This document shows positions 6,577 through 14,554 of a stretch of DNA of 15,333 nt, piece after piece; the first letter of the stretch is position 1, and the number at the start of each line of letters is the position of its first letter. Below the pieces are notes generated by a model. The model was not told the origin of the DNA. It did not search any database and worked only from the letters and a program-made list of their open reading frames with translations. Source of the DNA: Clostridium sp. UBA3947. Its GTDB lineage: Bacteria; Bacillota; Clostridia; Clostridiales; Clostridiaceae. The stretch lies in assembly GCA_002385545.1 (NCBI GenBank), contig DGDR01000090.1:1-15333 (forward strand), read 5' to 3'. The translations under genes were made by a program, and so were the position numbers.

Positions 6577-7575
6577 TTATATTAACTTCTCATCTTTCTT
6601 GTCTCTAGTCATAAGCTCATATACTGCAGCTTTAGGATTCAAACCCTCAAAGAGGACTTTGTATAATACATCTGTTATGGGCATTTCCACATCCTCTCGT
6701 TCTTTTAGCCTATAAAAAGCCTTGCAGGCAGTTATACCTTCAACTACCATTCCAACTTCCTGAACTGCCTCCTCCATGGTATATCCTTTACCAATAAGTA
6801 TGCCTGCTCTACGATTTCTGCTATGAATACTTGTACAAGTAACAATTAAATCTCCCATACCAGTGAGTCCTGAAAAGGTATCTCTTTTTCCACCTAGTTT
6901 TGTACCAATCCTAACAATTTCATGCATTCCTCTAGTCATAAGAGCAGCCTTTGCATTATCTCCATAACCAATCCCGTCACAAATGCCTGCAGCAAGTGCA
7001 ATAATATTTTTTACTGCCCCACCTATTTCAACGCCAATAATATCAGAATTAGTATATACTCTTAAAGCAGATGACATGAAAAGATCTTGAACCTTTTCAG
7101 CTGCCTTCATATTAGTAGATGTAACTACTACAGTAGTGGGAATACCTATAGATACCTCTTCTGCATGACTGGGTCCTGAAAATACAACAACATCATTATT
7201 AGGATTTTCCTCGCTAATAACCTGAGAAAGTCTTTTTAGACTATCCTCTTCAATGCCTTTAGCAATACTAACAATTATCTGACTAGGCTTTATGTATTCA
7301 TTTACTTTTTTAGAAATCAATCTTATAACGTGAGAAGGAACAGCAAGTACTACAAAATCTGCACCATTTATAACAGAAGCCATATCTGTGGAAGCCTTCA
7401 CATTATCTGGTATACTTATATTTTTTAAATACCTTTCATTAGTTCTTTTATAGTTAATTTCTTTAACTACTACTTCTTCCCTATCCCATACGAATACTTC
7501 ACAGCCCTGTTTAGCTAGATGTATAGATAATGCTGTACCAAAGCTGCCAGCTCCAATAAAAGCAACCTTATTCAT
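6577..7575 (-). CDS. gpsA: Glycerol-3-phosphate dehydrogenase [NAD(P)+]
   Basis: This cytoplasmic enzyme reduces dihydroxyacetone phosphate to sn-glycerol 3-phosphate, the backbone for phospholipid synthesis. It has 332 residues, the usual length. The nucleotide-binding loop is GAGSFGTA (8-15), substrate and cofactor segments include SGPSHAEE (133-140), and the catalytic lysine K189 is in GGAVKNIIALAAG. GDNAKAALMTRG (205-216), GLTGMGDLIVTC (236-247) and RNRRAG (253-258) are also intact. The gene overlaps the end of der by eight bases, with AAAGGAAAG just upstream inside der, so the two are translationally coupled. The der-gpsA-spoIVA order is common in Firmicutes. A terminator follows. Confidence 0.97.
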   Translation of the reverse strand: MNKVAFIGAGSFGTALSIHLAKQGCEVFVWDREEVVVKEINYKRTNERYLKNISIPDNVKASTDMASVINGADFVVLAVPSHVIRLISKKVNEYIKPSQIIVSIAKGIEEDSLKRLSQVISEENPNNDVVVFSGPSHAEEVSIGIPTTVVVTSTNMKAAEKVQDLFMSSALRVYTNSDIIGVEIGGAVKNIIALAAGICDGIGYGDNAKAALMTRGMHEIVRIGTKLGGKRDTFSGLTGMGDLIVTCTSIHSRNRRAGILIGKGYTMEEAVQEVGMVVEGITACKAFYRLKEREDVEMPITDVLYKVLFEGLNPKAAVYELMTRDKKDEKLI

Positions 7576-8893
7576 TCTTCTCTTTCCTTTCTCTGAACTG
7601 AAGCTTTATTCCAGTTCCCTTAAAATCAAAACTACTTCTTAACTGATTTTCAAGGTATCTTTCATAAGAAAAATGTAATGCATTACTATCATTAACAAAG
7701 AACACAAAAGTCGGTGGTTTTGTACCTACCTGGGTTACATAATAAATCTTAAGTCGTTTTAGCCCTACAACTGGTGGTTCCTTCATAAGTACCGCTTTAT
7801 TAATTATTTCATTTAGAATTCCTGTAGAAATTCTTCTGTTGTAGCTATCATAACATTCTTTAGCCATTTCAAGAACCTTATGTACTCTTTGACCTGTTTT
7901 TGCAGATATAAATAGATAAGGGGCATAATCAACAAATTTTAATTTTCCTTCTATGTCCTTTTTGAACTTATTCATAGTCTTATCATCTTTTTCTATTAAA
8001 TCCCACTTGTTAACTATTATCATAATAGCCTTATTCATTTCATGAGCGTAACCTACTATCTTTTCATCTTGCTCACTAACACCTTCTTCTGCATCTATCA
8101 TTAATATACATACATCTGCCCTTTCAATAGCAGCTAAAGTTCTAACTACACTATATCTTTCAATCTCTTCTTTAACTTTACTTTTCCGTCGTAGACCTGC
8201 TGTATCAATAAGTATAAATTTCCCCTGTTCTGTCTCCAAGTAGCTATCCACTGCATCTCTTGTTGTTCCAGGTATATCGCTTACTATAACTCTCTCCTCC
8301 CCCAAAAGTTTATTAATTAAGGAGGACTTTCCTACATTAGGTTTTCCCATGAAGGCTATTCGAATATATTCATCCTCTTCTTCATCCTCATGGTCTGTAT
8401 TAAAATGTTCAACAACCTTATCTAACATATCACCTAAACCCAAACCCTGGGAAGCAGAAATAGTTATAGGATCTCCGATACCGAGGTTATAAAACTCGTA
8501 AGCATTATCCTCTTCCTTGAGAGAATCGATTTTATTAACTACAAGCACAATAGGTTTCTTACTCTTTCTAAGCATTTGTGCAACTTCTTTATCTGCAGCA
8601 GTAAGTCCTTCCTTACCGTCAACAATAAATATAATTACATCTGCTGTTTCAATTGCAATTTGCGCTTGCCTTCTCATCTGACTAACAATTATATCTTCAC
8701 TTTCTGGTTCAATACCTCCAGTATCGATAATGGTAAAGTTATATCTTAACCACTCTGCCTGGGCATATACTCTATCCCTTGTTACTCCAGGAGTATCCTG
8801 AACTATGGATATTCTCTGCCCTGCTAATTTATTAAATAAAGTGGATTTTCCAACATTAGGTCTTCCTACAATTGCTACTATTGGTTTTCCCAT
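7568..8893 (-). CDS. der: Ribosome-associated double GTPase Der (EngA)
   Basis: Der is an essential GTPase acting late in assembly of the large ribosomal subunit. With 441 residues it has two tandem G domains. The first shows GRPNVGKS (10-17), DTGG (57-60) and NKID (120-123). The second shows GKPNVGKSS (from 183), DTAG (230-233), NKWD (295-298) and SAK (330-332). An acidic linker, about residues 168-176, joins them, and a KH-like C-terminal domain (from about 350) ends in a lysine/glutamate tail. The start is ATG 8893 (MGKPIVAIVGRP) because AGGAGG lies seven bases upstream. A TTG at 8911 is upstream of that site and is rejected. The ribosome binding site overlaps the stop of the DUF512 gene, and the 3' end overlaps gpsA, giving a tight operon. 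Confidence 0.97.
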   Translation of the reverse strand: MGKPIVAIVGRPNVGKSTLFNKLAGQRISIVQDTPGVTRDRVYAQAEWLRYNFTIIDTGGIEPESEDIIVSQMRRQAQIAIETADVIIFIVDGKEGLTAADKEVAQMLRKSKKPIVLVVNKIDSLKEEDNAYEFYNLGIGDPITISASQGLGLGDMLDKVVEHFNTDHEDEEEDEYIRIAFMGKPNVGKSSLINKLLGEERVIVSDIPGTTRDAVDSYLETEQGKFILIDTAGLRRKSKVKEEIERYSVVRTLAAIERADVCILMIDAEEGVSEQDEKIVGYAHEMNKAIMIIVNKWDLIEKDDKTMNKFKKDIEGKLKFVDYAPYLFISAKTGQRVHKVLEMAKECYDSYNRRISTGILNEIINKAVLMKEPPVVGLKRLKIYYVTQVGTKPPTFVFFVNDSNALHFSYERYLENQLRSSFDFKGTGIKLQFRERKEKNE

Positions 8894-8904
8894 AATTATT
8901 CCTC

Positions 8905-10209
8905 CTACCAATTGTTGTTAATAATTTCTATAAGGTCTTCTCCAGTATATTCACATACTATAATATCTCTACTAAGTTCCTCTTTCATTTGCTGTAAGGT
9001 AATGTCATCTAAAAATACATCCTCACCGCTTCTCAGCATGTTAACAGGAATTAGTATCTTTCCAGGACCTAAATCTTCCTTTACTTGTTGAATAATATCT
9101 TTTCCAGTTAATAGTCCTGCTACCGTTATTGTTTCTCCGAAATGCTTATTTAAAACCCTTTTAACATCTATCACCAATTTACTATTCTTTTTCATGATAA
9201 GCTCTGCGATTTTTTTTATTTCATCATAAGCTAAGGCACCAGTAATAAAGGTGAAATGTCCGCTTATATCTTCTCTCAAATGTGGCAGGGTTTCTTCTAT
9301 AATAGTTCTCATGTATCTAATCATGCCTACTCCATCCTCTAACTGATGATAACCACCATAAAAATCGTTATCAGGTACATCAACCTTAGATAAAACATAA
9401 AATTCATCAGATAATCTAACAAAAGGAGTACCTATTTCCTTCATATATTTTTCTTGAAGGGGCTTTATGTTATTTATTTCTTCCCGTGCTGTCTTTTCGT
9501 TATATATAGTTATATTAAATAATCCCTCCCTGTATTTAGTTGAACCTACAGGCACCACTGCAACATTTTGAATAGCTGGATATAGTTTATATAAATCTTC
9601 AATAGTTTTTAGTAATTCTTCACCATTATTTATCCCTGGCACACTAACAATTTGAGCATTCATAGATATGCCTGCATCTGCAAGCTTTTTTAGTCGCTCA
9701 TAAATATTCCCCGCAAATCGATTATTTAACATTTTCTTTCTTAACTCTGGGTTTGTTGTGTGAACTGAAACGTTAATAGGACTAATTTTATATTTTATAA
9801 TTCTATCTATATCACTATCTTTCATATTGGTTAAAGTAACAAAATTACCTTGTAAAAAAGATAATCTTGAGTCATCGTCTTTAAAGTATAAACTTTCTCT
9901 CATTCCAGGTGGCAGCTGATCTATAAAGCAAAAAATACACTTATTAGAACATGTCTTCGCTTCATCCATTATGGATTTTTCAAACTCCACCCCTAGCTTT
10001 TCATCATATTCCTTCTCTACCTCATAAACCCATACTTCTCCGTCTGATTTCTGTACTTCAAGCTCAACATATTCATCTGCCATTAAAAATCTATAGTCTA
10101 TTATATCTTTTACTTCATTTCCATTTATAGTTAGTATTATATCTCCAACTTCAAGCTCTAATTCTTCTGCTATACTTCCCGGATGTATTGCGCTTATTTT
10201 TGCTGACAT
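8905..10209 (-). CDS. DUF512 protein with PDZ domain and radical-SAM-like CxxxCxxC motif
   Basis: This is a conserved protein of unknown reaction, 434 residues. An N-terminal PDZ-like fold (about 1-65, IHPGSIAEELELEVGDIILTING) binds peptides or the protein itself. A cysteine cluster C87-x3-C91-x2-C94 (TCSNKCIFCFIDQLP) follows, matching the radical SAM Fe-S motif, then a TIM-barrel-like stretch (INVSVHTTNPELR, MNAQIVSVPGINNGEEL). The C-terminal DUF512 domain includes ITGALAYDEIKK and ITVAGLLTGKD. There is no signal peptide, so it is cytoplasmic. GAGGTGA seven bases upstream supports the ATG, and a strong promoter lies at 10250-10278. It is the first gene of a group with der and gpsA, and the link to the ribosome GTPase gene is seen in many Firmicutes. 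An Fe-S redox or radical role is inferred, not shown. Confidence 0.9.
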   Translation of the reverse strand: MSAKISAIHPGSIAEELELEVGDIILTINGNEVKDIIDYRFLMADEYVELEVQKSDGEVWVYEVEKEYDEKLGVEFEKSIMDEAKTCSNKCIFCFIDQLPPGMRESLYFKDDDSRLSFLQGNFVTLTNMKDSDIDRIIKYKISPINVSVHTTNPELRKKMLNNRFAGNIYERLKKLADAGISMNAQIVSVPGINNGEELLKTIEDLYKLYPAIQNVAVVPVGSTKYREGLFNITIYNEKTAREEINNIKPLQEKYMKEIGTPFVRLSDEFYVLSKVDVPDNDFYGGYHQLEDGVGMIRYMRTIIEETLPHLREDISGHFTFITGALAYDEIKKIAELIMKKNSKLVIDVKRVLNKHFGETITVAGLLTGKDIIQQVKEDLGPGKILIPVNMLRSGEDVFLDDITLQQMKEELSRDIIVCEYTGEDLIEIINNNW

Positions 10210-10249
10210 GCTGTCACCTCACTTGCTTTATGTTTGAACTCTGTAGATT

Positions 10250-10278
10250 ATGATACCTTAATTGAGGTTGTTAGTCAA
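10250..10278 (-). promoter_or_regulatory. Sigma-A promoter of the DUF512-der-gpsA genes
   Basis: On the minus strand TTGACT (10273-10278), a 17-base spacer and TATCAT (10250-10255), each one mismatch from consensus. The predicted start gives a leader of about 35 bases. Confidence 0.82.
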
Positions 10279-10330
10279 CAAATTATGGTACAAAGGGGCT
10301 TTTTCATTCTGTTAGCTTTAATTTTATAAT

Positions 10331-10366
10331 AAAAAAGCCTTCCCTCATCTTTACTGAGAAAAAGCT
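10331..10366 (-). terminator. Intrinsic terminator of the pgeF-phoP-phoR group
   Basis: On the minus strand AGCTTTTTCTCA pairs with TGAGGGAAGGCT (12 bp including three G-T pairs) around a seven-base loop, followed by a T run. It starts 18 bases after the phoR stop. Confidence 0.82.
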
Positions 10367-10384
10367 TCTAATCATGCAGGTCTG

Positions 10385-12094
10385 TTACTTGATAATGGGA
10401 AGTTTTATTATAAATTTAGTTCCCTCTCCATATTTACTTTCCACATCAATGGTACCATGAAGCCCTATTACAATATGTTTTACAATAGCTAAGCCTAATC
10501 CAGTACCACCCTTGCTTCTTGATCTAGCCTTATCAACTATATAAAATCTTTCGAAAAGTCTAGGTAAATGCTCCTCTTTAATGCCTGGACCATTATCTTC
10601 AACCCAAAGTATACAGTTTTTGCTTACCCTATCTATACCTATTTCAATCTTATCACCTGAATCGCAATACTTAATAGCATTATCTACTAAATTAATAATC
10701 ATCTGTTTAAATTTATCAAGGCTTCCATTAACAATGCTGTTATTTTTTATGTTAATCACTAAATCAATATTTTTACTCTCCGCAGTATTTTTCATCAAAT
10801 TAAATATTTGCTCTACGGCCATATGTACGTCGATTTCTTCATTATTTTCATCATGAGAGTTTTCTATATCTGATAATACTAATATATCATTTATAAGCCT
10901 TGTCAGCCTTTCTGCTTCATCATTTATAATATTTAAGAACTTATCCCTTTTATCTTTGTCCTCCACGAATTTAATAGTCTCAGCAAAGCCTTTAATAGAA
11001 GTTAATGGTGTTTTTAACTCGTGGGAAACATTTGCCACAAATTCAGATCTCATTTTTTCTAGCTTTTTTATATCTGTTATATCATGAATTACAACAACAG
11101 TTCCAATATGCTCACTATCATTTAATAAGTCTGCTGTTCTTACTCTTAGAATTTTTTCAGAAGGCCAAAATATTTTTATCTCCTTGGGACCAGCATTATC
11201 TCCATGGAGAACTTTGCTTAATTCAGAATCTCTTATATAATCTAATAAACTCCCACCAATAATATTACCTGTAATCCCAAATAACTTCTTAGCATAAGGA
11301 TTAATCATAATAATCTTGTTATTTCTATCAATTGCAACTACACCACTATCCATACTTTTAAGTATAGCTTCCAATTTATTCTGCTTATCAATAGAATCCC
11401 TGATAGTAAGTTGTAACCTATCAGCCATGTAATTGAAGGTTTTACCTAACTGTCCAATTTCATCAGAAGAAAGAACCGTTACTCTCTTATCAAGCTCTCC
11501 TTTAGCCACTCTTCTTGTTACATTTTCTAAGTCTTTAATTGGTTTAATGAGTATGTAAGATAACCTTGATGAAATTATAAAAATCACTAGGATTGCAAAC
11601 AGCAATAAGACTAAATAATACTTTATATTTCTTTCATTAATGATTCTTACACTTTCTAAAACCTTTGAACTTCTAATTATATAATCTCCTTGGATTCTAC
11701 TTGCCACATAAACCATATTCTTTTTAAGAGTAAAGCTATAGCGTATTTCACTTCCAAAGCCCTTTTCTCTAGCCATTACAACTTCTTTTCGATCATTATG
11801 ATTTTCCATACTATCTGAGGTAGTAACAGAATCATACACTACAAAGCCTTTATCATTTATTATAGTTAGTCTATAATCATAGTCCTTTAAATCTTCAGAA
11901 AATGAAAGTCCATCCCATTGTTTACTTAAGTTATATTTTTCTATTACTTTAGCAATAAGTTCATTATGAAATTGTAGTTCTCTGATAGCTGCTTCCTTGT
12001 ATTCATAGTTTACAAGGGCTATATATAAAGCGTTTACTAAAATAATGCAAAACAAAACGGTCGCTAGTATAAATCCCATTAGCTTTTTTTTCAT
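10385..12094 (-). CDS. phoR: PhoR/WalK-type sensor histidine kinase
   Basis: This is a membrane kinase of 569 residues that phosphorylates the regulator encoded just before it. Domains in order: membrane segment (about 7-29), extracytoplasmic sensor (about 30-157), second membrane segment (about 158-177), HAMP (about 178-232), a PAS domain (about 240-345), HisKA with H358 in NVSHELKTPLTSIKG, and an ATPase domain. The ATPase domain has N472 (NLVDNAIKY), DNGPGI (500-505), RLFERFY and GGTGLGLAI (529-537). The start is ATG 12094, with GGTGA five bases upstream inside the end of phoP. Upstream in-frame TTG and GTG codons lie within phoP and lack such a site. One base separates the phoP stop from this ATG, so translation is coupled. 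The architecture fits both PhoR (phosphate) and WalK (cell wall). PhoR is preferred from remembered clostridial gene order, and the symbol is provisional. Confidence 0.85.
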   Translation of the reverse strand: MKKKLMGFILATVLFCIILVNALYIALVNYEYKEAAIRELQFHNELIAKVIEKYNLSKQWDGLSFSEDLKDYDYRLTIINDKGFVVYDSVTTSDSMENHNDRKEVVMAREKGFGSEIRYSFTLKKNMVYVASRIQGDYIIRSSKVLESVRIINERNIKYYLVLLLFAILVIFIISSRLSYILIKPIKDLENVTRRVAKGELDKRVTVLSSDEIGQLGKTFNYMADRLQLTIRDSIDKQNKLEAILKSMDSGVVAIDRNNKIIMINPYAKKLFGITGNIIGGSLLDYIRDSELSKVLHGDNAGPKEIKIFWPSEKILRVRTADLLNDSEHIGTVVVIHDITDIKKLEKMRSEFVANVSHELKTPLTSIKGFAETIKFVEDKDKRDKFLNIINDEAERLTRLINDILVLSDIENSHDENNEEIDVHMAVEQIFNLMKNTAESKNIDLVINIKNNSIVNGSLDKFKQMIINLVDNAIKYCDSGDKIEIGIDRVSKNCILWVEDNGPGIKEEHLPRLFERFYIVDKARSRSKGGTGLGLAIVKHIVIGLHGTIDVESKYGEGTKFIIKLPIIK

Positions 12095-12095
12095 A

Positions 12096-12791
12096 TCATT
12101 CACCAAAATTAAATCTATAACCAATTCCTCTAACAGTTTCTATATATTGAGGATTTTTATCATCCTCTTCAATCTTTTGTCTAAGATGTCTTATATGCAC
12201 ATCTACAGTACGGGTTTCACCTACATACTCATAGCCCCATACTTTTTCCAATAGAAATTCTCTAGTTACTACCCTACCTTTACTCTTGACTAGAATCTCT
12301 AGTAGTTCAAATTCCTTCAAGGTTAAATCCACTTTTTTATGATTATTAAGCACTTCATGCTTCTCAAAATCTATACAGATATTGCCAAACTTAAAAACCT
12401 TATTCATTTGCTGAATAGAAGCTCTTCTCAACACTGCTTTTACTCTAGCAAGCATTTCCCTAATGGAAAAAGGCTTAGTTATATAATCATCTGCTCCTAG
12501 CTCCAAGCCTAATATTTTATCTAATTCTTCACTTTTAGCGGTTATCATTATTATAGGAGTATGGCTCAAGTTCACATCTCTTCTTATTTCTTTACAAAGT
12601 TCATATCCATCTAATCCAGGTAGCATTAAATCTAAAAGTATCAAATTTGGTTCCTCTGATCTAGCCAATTTCAATGCTTCATCACCATTAGAAGCAGTTA
12701 CCACCTTATAACTGTTGTTTTCTAAGTTAAATTTTAATAACTCCAATATATTATCCTCATCATCCACCACTAAAATTTTCTCCTCGGCCAT
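12096..12791 (-). CDS. phoP: PhoP/WalR-type response regulator (OmpR family)
   Basis: This is a transcription factor of 231 residues partnered with the kinase that follows. The receiver domain (1-120) has D10/D11, phospho-acceptor D54 in ILLDLMLPG, T84 and K106 in TKPFS. A winged helix (about 132-229) includes LTLKEFELLEILVKSKGRVVTREFLLEKVWGYEY and the recognition helix RTVDVHIRHLRQKI. GGGAGG five bases upstream supports the start. It lies 22 bases after pgeF with no terminator between, so it is probably transcribed with it. A perfect WalR/PhoP-type repeat upstream of pgeF suggests it controls its own operon. PhoP (phosphate) and WalR (cell wall) are close relatives, and the domains alone cannot separate them. 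Confidence 0.88.
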   Translation of the reverse strand: MAEEKILVVDDEDNILELLKFNLENNSYKVVTASNGDEALKLARSEEPNLILLDLMLPGLDGYELCKEIRRDVNLSHTPIIMITAKSEELDKILGLELGADDYITKPFSIREMLARVKAVLRRASIQQMNKVFKFGNICIDFEKHEVLNNHKKVDLTLKEFELLEILVKSKGRVVTREFLLEKVWGYEYVGETRTVDVHIRHLRQKIEEDDKNPQYIETVRGIGYRFNFGE

Positions 12792-12813
12792 AATAACCTC
12801 CCTTTACTCCTTC

Positions 12814-13536
12814 TTAATCCTTTATATATATTAAAGACAGGAGTCTTCCGCTTTTTTCCTTATGTTTTCTATAAGAATGGAGTTTAACACCTTTTTTCTC
12901 TTCAGAGCAAAAAGTACACAAATGCACATCATTTATATGTTCTAAATTTATTCCTTTATTAGAACACTGTGCCTTTATGCAGTTACTTAGATTTAACCTA
13001 TTTTCCTCTATGATTTTCAATCCTTTATAGGTTTCATCTAGTAAAAATTTCTCAATTAACTCTTCACCAACTTGATAGCAACATTCTCTTATATGAGGAC
13101 CTATATAAACATATAAATCCTCCATACAACAGTGATACTTTGATTTCAAAATCTCAATAGTTTTCCCTGTAATATGATTATAAGTACCCTTCCATCCACT
13201 ATGTATAGCAGCACATACCTGTTTTTCTTTGTCATATATTAAAACAGGTACACAATCTGCTGTAAAAACTCCTATTGCTACATTCCTATCACTTGTAATG
13301 AGAGCATCTCCCTCTCTTACGGTACCATCATAAATATTAACAATATTACTGTGAATTTGCTTTGAAAATCCAATATCCTTAAGATTAAATAAGGATTTTA
13401 TTTCATCAATATTTTTCATAAAATTTTTAGATAAAATATGAAAATCAGTATTATTTTCCGCAGTGAAAAATATAATTCTAGCTTTATCATTAAGAACCTT
13501 CACATACTGATACTGTTTTTCATTAATTAAGTCCAT
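12814..13536 (-). CDS. pgeF: Laccase-domain / YfiH family protein (PgeF-like)
   Basis: This 240-residue member of the COG1496/YfiH family was formerly called polyphenol oxidase or purine nucleoside phosphorylase. In Escherichia coli the family member (PgeF) corrects wrongly built peptidoglycan precursors that carry L-Ser in place of L-Ala at the first peptide position. The metal-site residues are intact: H62 (SKQIHSN), C95 (TADCVPVLI) and H112 (AIHSGWKGT). The cysteine-rich C-terminal part (HLCTFC) is typical too. GAGG seven bases before the ATG supports the start. It stands downstream of nrdR, as in many Firmicutes, and is the first gene of the group with phoP and phoR. Which reaction dominates in this organism is not known. 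Confidence 0.92.
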   Translation of the reverse strand: MDLINEKQYQYVKVLNDKARIIFFTAENNTDFHILSKNFMKNIDEIKSLFNLKDIGFSKQIHSNIVNIYDGTVREGDALITSDRNVAIGVFTADCVPVLIYDKEKQVCAAIHSGWKGTYNHITGKTIEILKSKYHCCMEDLYVYIGPHIRECCYQVGEELIEKFLLDETYKGLKIIEENRLNLSNCIKAQCSNKGINLEHINDVHLCTFCSEEKKGVKLHSYRKHKEKSGRLLSLIYIKD

Positions 13537-13562
13537 AATTATACCTCAATCTATCAAGATTA

Positions 13563-13568
13563 ATTATA
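13563..13568 (-). promoter_or_regulatory. -10 element TATAAT upstream of pgeF
   Basis: A perfect TATAAT lies 27 bases before the pgeF start on the minus strand, but no good -35 is found 16-18 bases upstream (TAGCTT at 17). A poor -35 with a good -10 would fit an activator-dependent promoter and the regulator box at 13622-13638. In AT-rich DNA an isolated -10 is weak evidence. Confidence 0.4.
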
Positions 13569-13621
13569 TTTTTACATAAACTTAAAGCTAAAACAACAAC
13601 TTGTACAAATATTTAACCAAC

Positions 13622-13638
13622 TTAACATGATGTTAACA
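13622..13638 (-). promoter_or_regulatory. Perfect WalR/PhoP-type box upstream of pgeF-phoP-phoR
   Basis: On the minus strand TGTTAA, five bases, TGTTAA matches the WalR consensus TGTWAH-N5-TGTWAH at every position. Read on the plus strand it is TTAACA-N5-TTAACA, the classic PhoP-box repeat with an 11-bp period. A related TTAACC follows at 13613-13618. The central 15 bases are also palindromic (TTAACAT-G-ATGTTAA). It lies between nrdR and pgeF, about 54 bases above the TATAAT. It probably binds the regulator encoded in the same operon. Confidence 0.55.
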
Positions 13639-13668
13639 TTAGCTATATACTTTTCTTTAAAGATTAAA

Positions 13669-14124
13669 TTATTTAGTGGAAATTAGCTTTGTTATCTCTT
13701 CTACAAAAGTATTTACATCTTTGAATTGTCTATATACTGAAGCAAATCTTACATAGGCTATATCATCAATTTCTTTTAATTTCTCCATTATGACTTCTCC
13801 AATGTACTTAGAGGTTACTTCAGTAAGCATCTGATTACTAATTTGCTTTTCAACCTCGTCTGCTATTGCCTCAATTTGGCTTCGTGACACTGGTCTCTTT
13901 TCACAAGCTTTAATTAATCCATTAATGATTTTGGATTTATCAAAAAATTCTCTTCTAGAATCCTTTTTTTCAACTAATATAGGTAAATCTTCTATCTTTT
14001 CATAGGTAGTATATCTTTTGCTACATTTTAAGCATTCCCGTCTCCTTCTAATTGATAGATTATCCTCTGTGGATCTGGAATCCACTACCTTACTTTCATC
14101 AAAACCACAAAATGGACACCTCAT
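13669..14124 (-). CDS. nrdR: Ribonucleotide reductase transcriptional repressor NrdR
   Basis: NrdR senses ATP/dATP and represses ribonucleotide reductase genes. The protein is 151 residues, a normal length. The N-terminal zinc ribbon has C3, C6, C31 and C34 with the basic RRRREC segment that contacts DNA. The ATP-cone domain (about 49-139) starts at ILVEKKDSRREFFDKSKI. The start is ATG 14124 (MRCPFCGFDE), because AAAGGTG is eight bases upstream. A GTG at 14133 lies inside that site and is rejected. A promoter is seen at 14156-14183. No NrdR box was noticed nearby, so its targets lie elsewhere. Confidence 0.97.
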   Translation of the reverse strand: MRCPFCGFDESKVVDSRSTEDNLSIRRRRECLKCSKRYTTYEKIEDLPILVEKKDSRREFFDKSKIINGLIKACEKRPVSRSQIEAIADEVEKQISNQMLTEVTSKYIGEVIMEKLKEIDDIAYVRFASVYRQFKDVNTFVEEITKLISTK

Positions 14125-14155
14125 ATGTAACACACCTTTCAGATTTATTAGTTTA

Positions 14156-14183
14156 ATTATATCATAGAATAGGATAATATAAA
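14156..14183 (-). promoter_or_regulatory. Promoter of nrdR
   Basis: On the minus strand TTTATA, a 16-base spacer and TATAAT with an extended -10 (TGATATAAT). It occupies the gap between the ylmC-type stop and nrdR, and its -35 directly follows the stop codon. The segment can also form an imperfect hairpin, TAGTTTA against TAAACTA. Confidence 0.6.
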
Positions 14184-14444
14184 CTACCCTTCTACACCTG
14201 TATTCTCAGCATCAACTAAAATTACATCTATACCAATTTTTTTTACTTTAGCCCAAGGTATCTCCATCATATCTTGCTTACCAAACCATGAGTTTTTTTG
14301 AATAGGTAACAGTAAGGATTCGATTTTGTAGTTATCACAATCAATTTTAAAGTCCTTGATAAATCCTATTTTAGCCCCAGTATTGATGTCGATAACCTCC
14401 ATAAGTTTAAGATTATTTATAGAATACATCATCTCTTCCATCAT
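14184..14444 (-). CDS. YlmC/YmxH family PRC-barrel protein
   Basis: This is a small protein of 86 residues (85 from the second ATG). It has one PRC-barrel-like domain: LMEVIDINTGAKIGFIKDFKIDCDNYKIESLLLP, then a strand pair ending IPWAKVKKIGIDVILVD. The family sits next to sigE/sigG in many spore formers and is named as sporulation-associated for that reason. The molecular role is unknown. Two ATGs stand in tandem (14444 and 14441) after AGGGGGA, and the second has the better spacing. It is separated from sigG by a terminator. A weak sigma-F/G-like pair (GAATA at 14510-14514 and CATATAT at 14487-14493, 16 apart) lies upstream, but the match is poor. Confidence 0.85.
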   Translation of the reverse strand: MMEEMMYSINNLKLMEVIDINTGAKIGFIKDFKIDCDNYKIESLLLPIQKNSWFGKQDMMEIPWAKVKKIGIDVILVDAENTGVEG

Positions 14445-14554
14445 ACTTCCCCCTTTGGTAAACTATATAAATACTTATGTATTCAAATATATGTTATTAT
14501 TAAATAATCTATTCTATTATGTATTTTTAAATGTCTTAGTGGTAAAATCTCTAC

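Noticed and set aside
10581..10856. Plus-strand open frame of 91 codons
   Set aside because: It lies opposite the ATPase domain of the phoR-type kinase. Its apparent hydrophobicity is the normal result of reading AT-rich coding DNA backwards.
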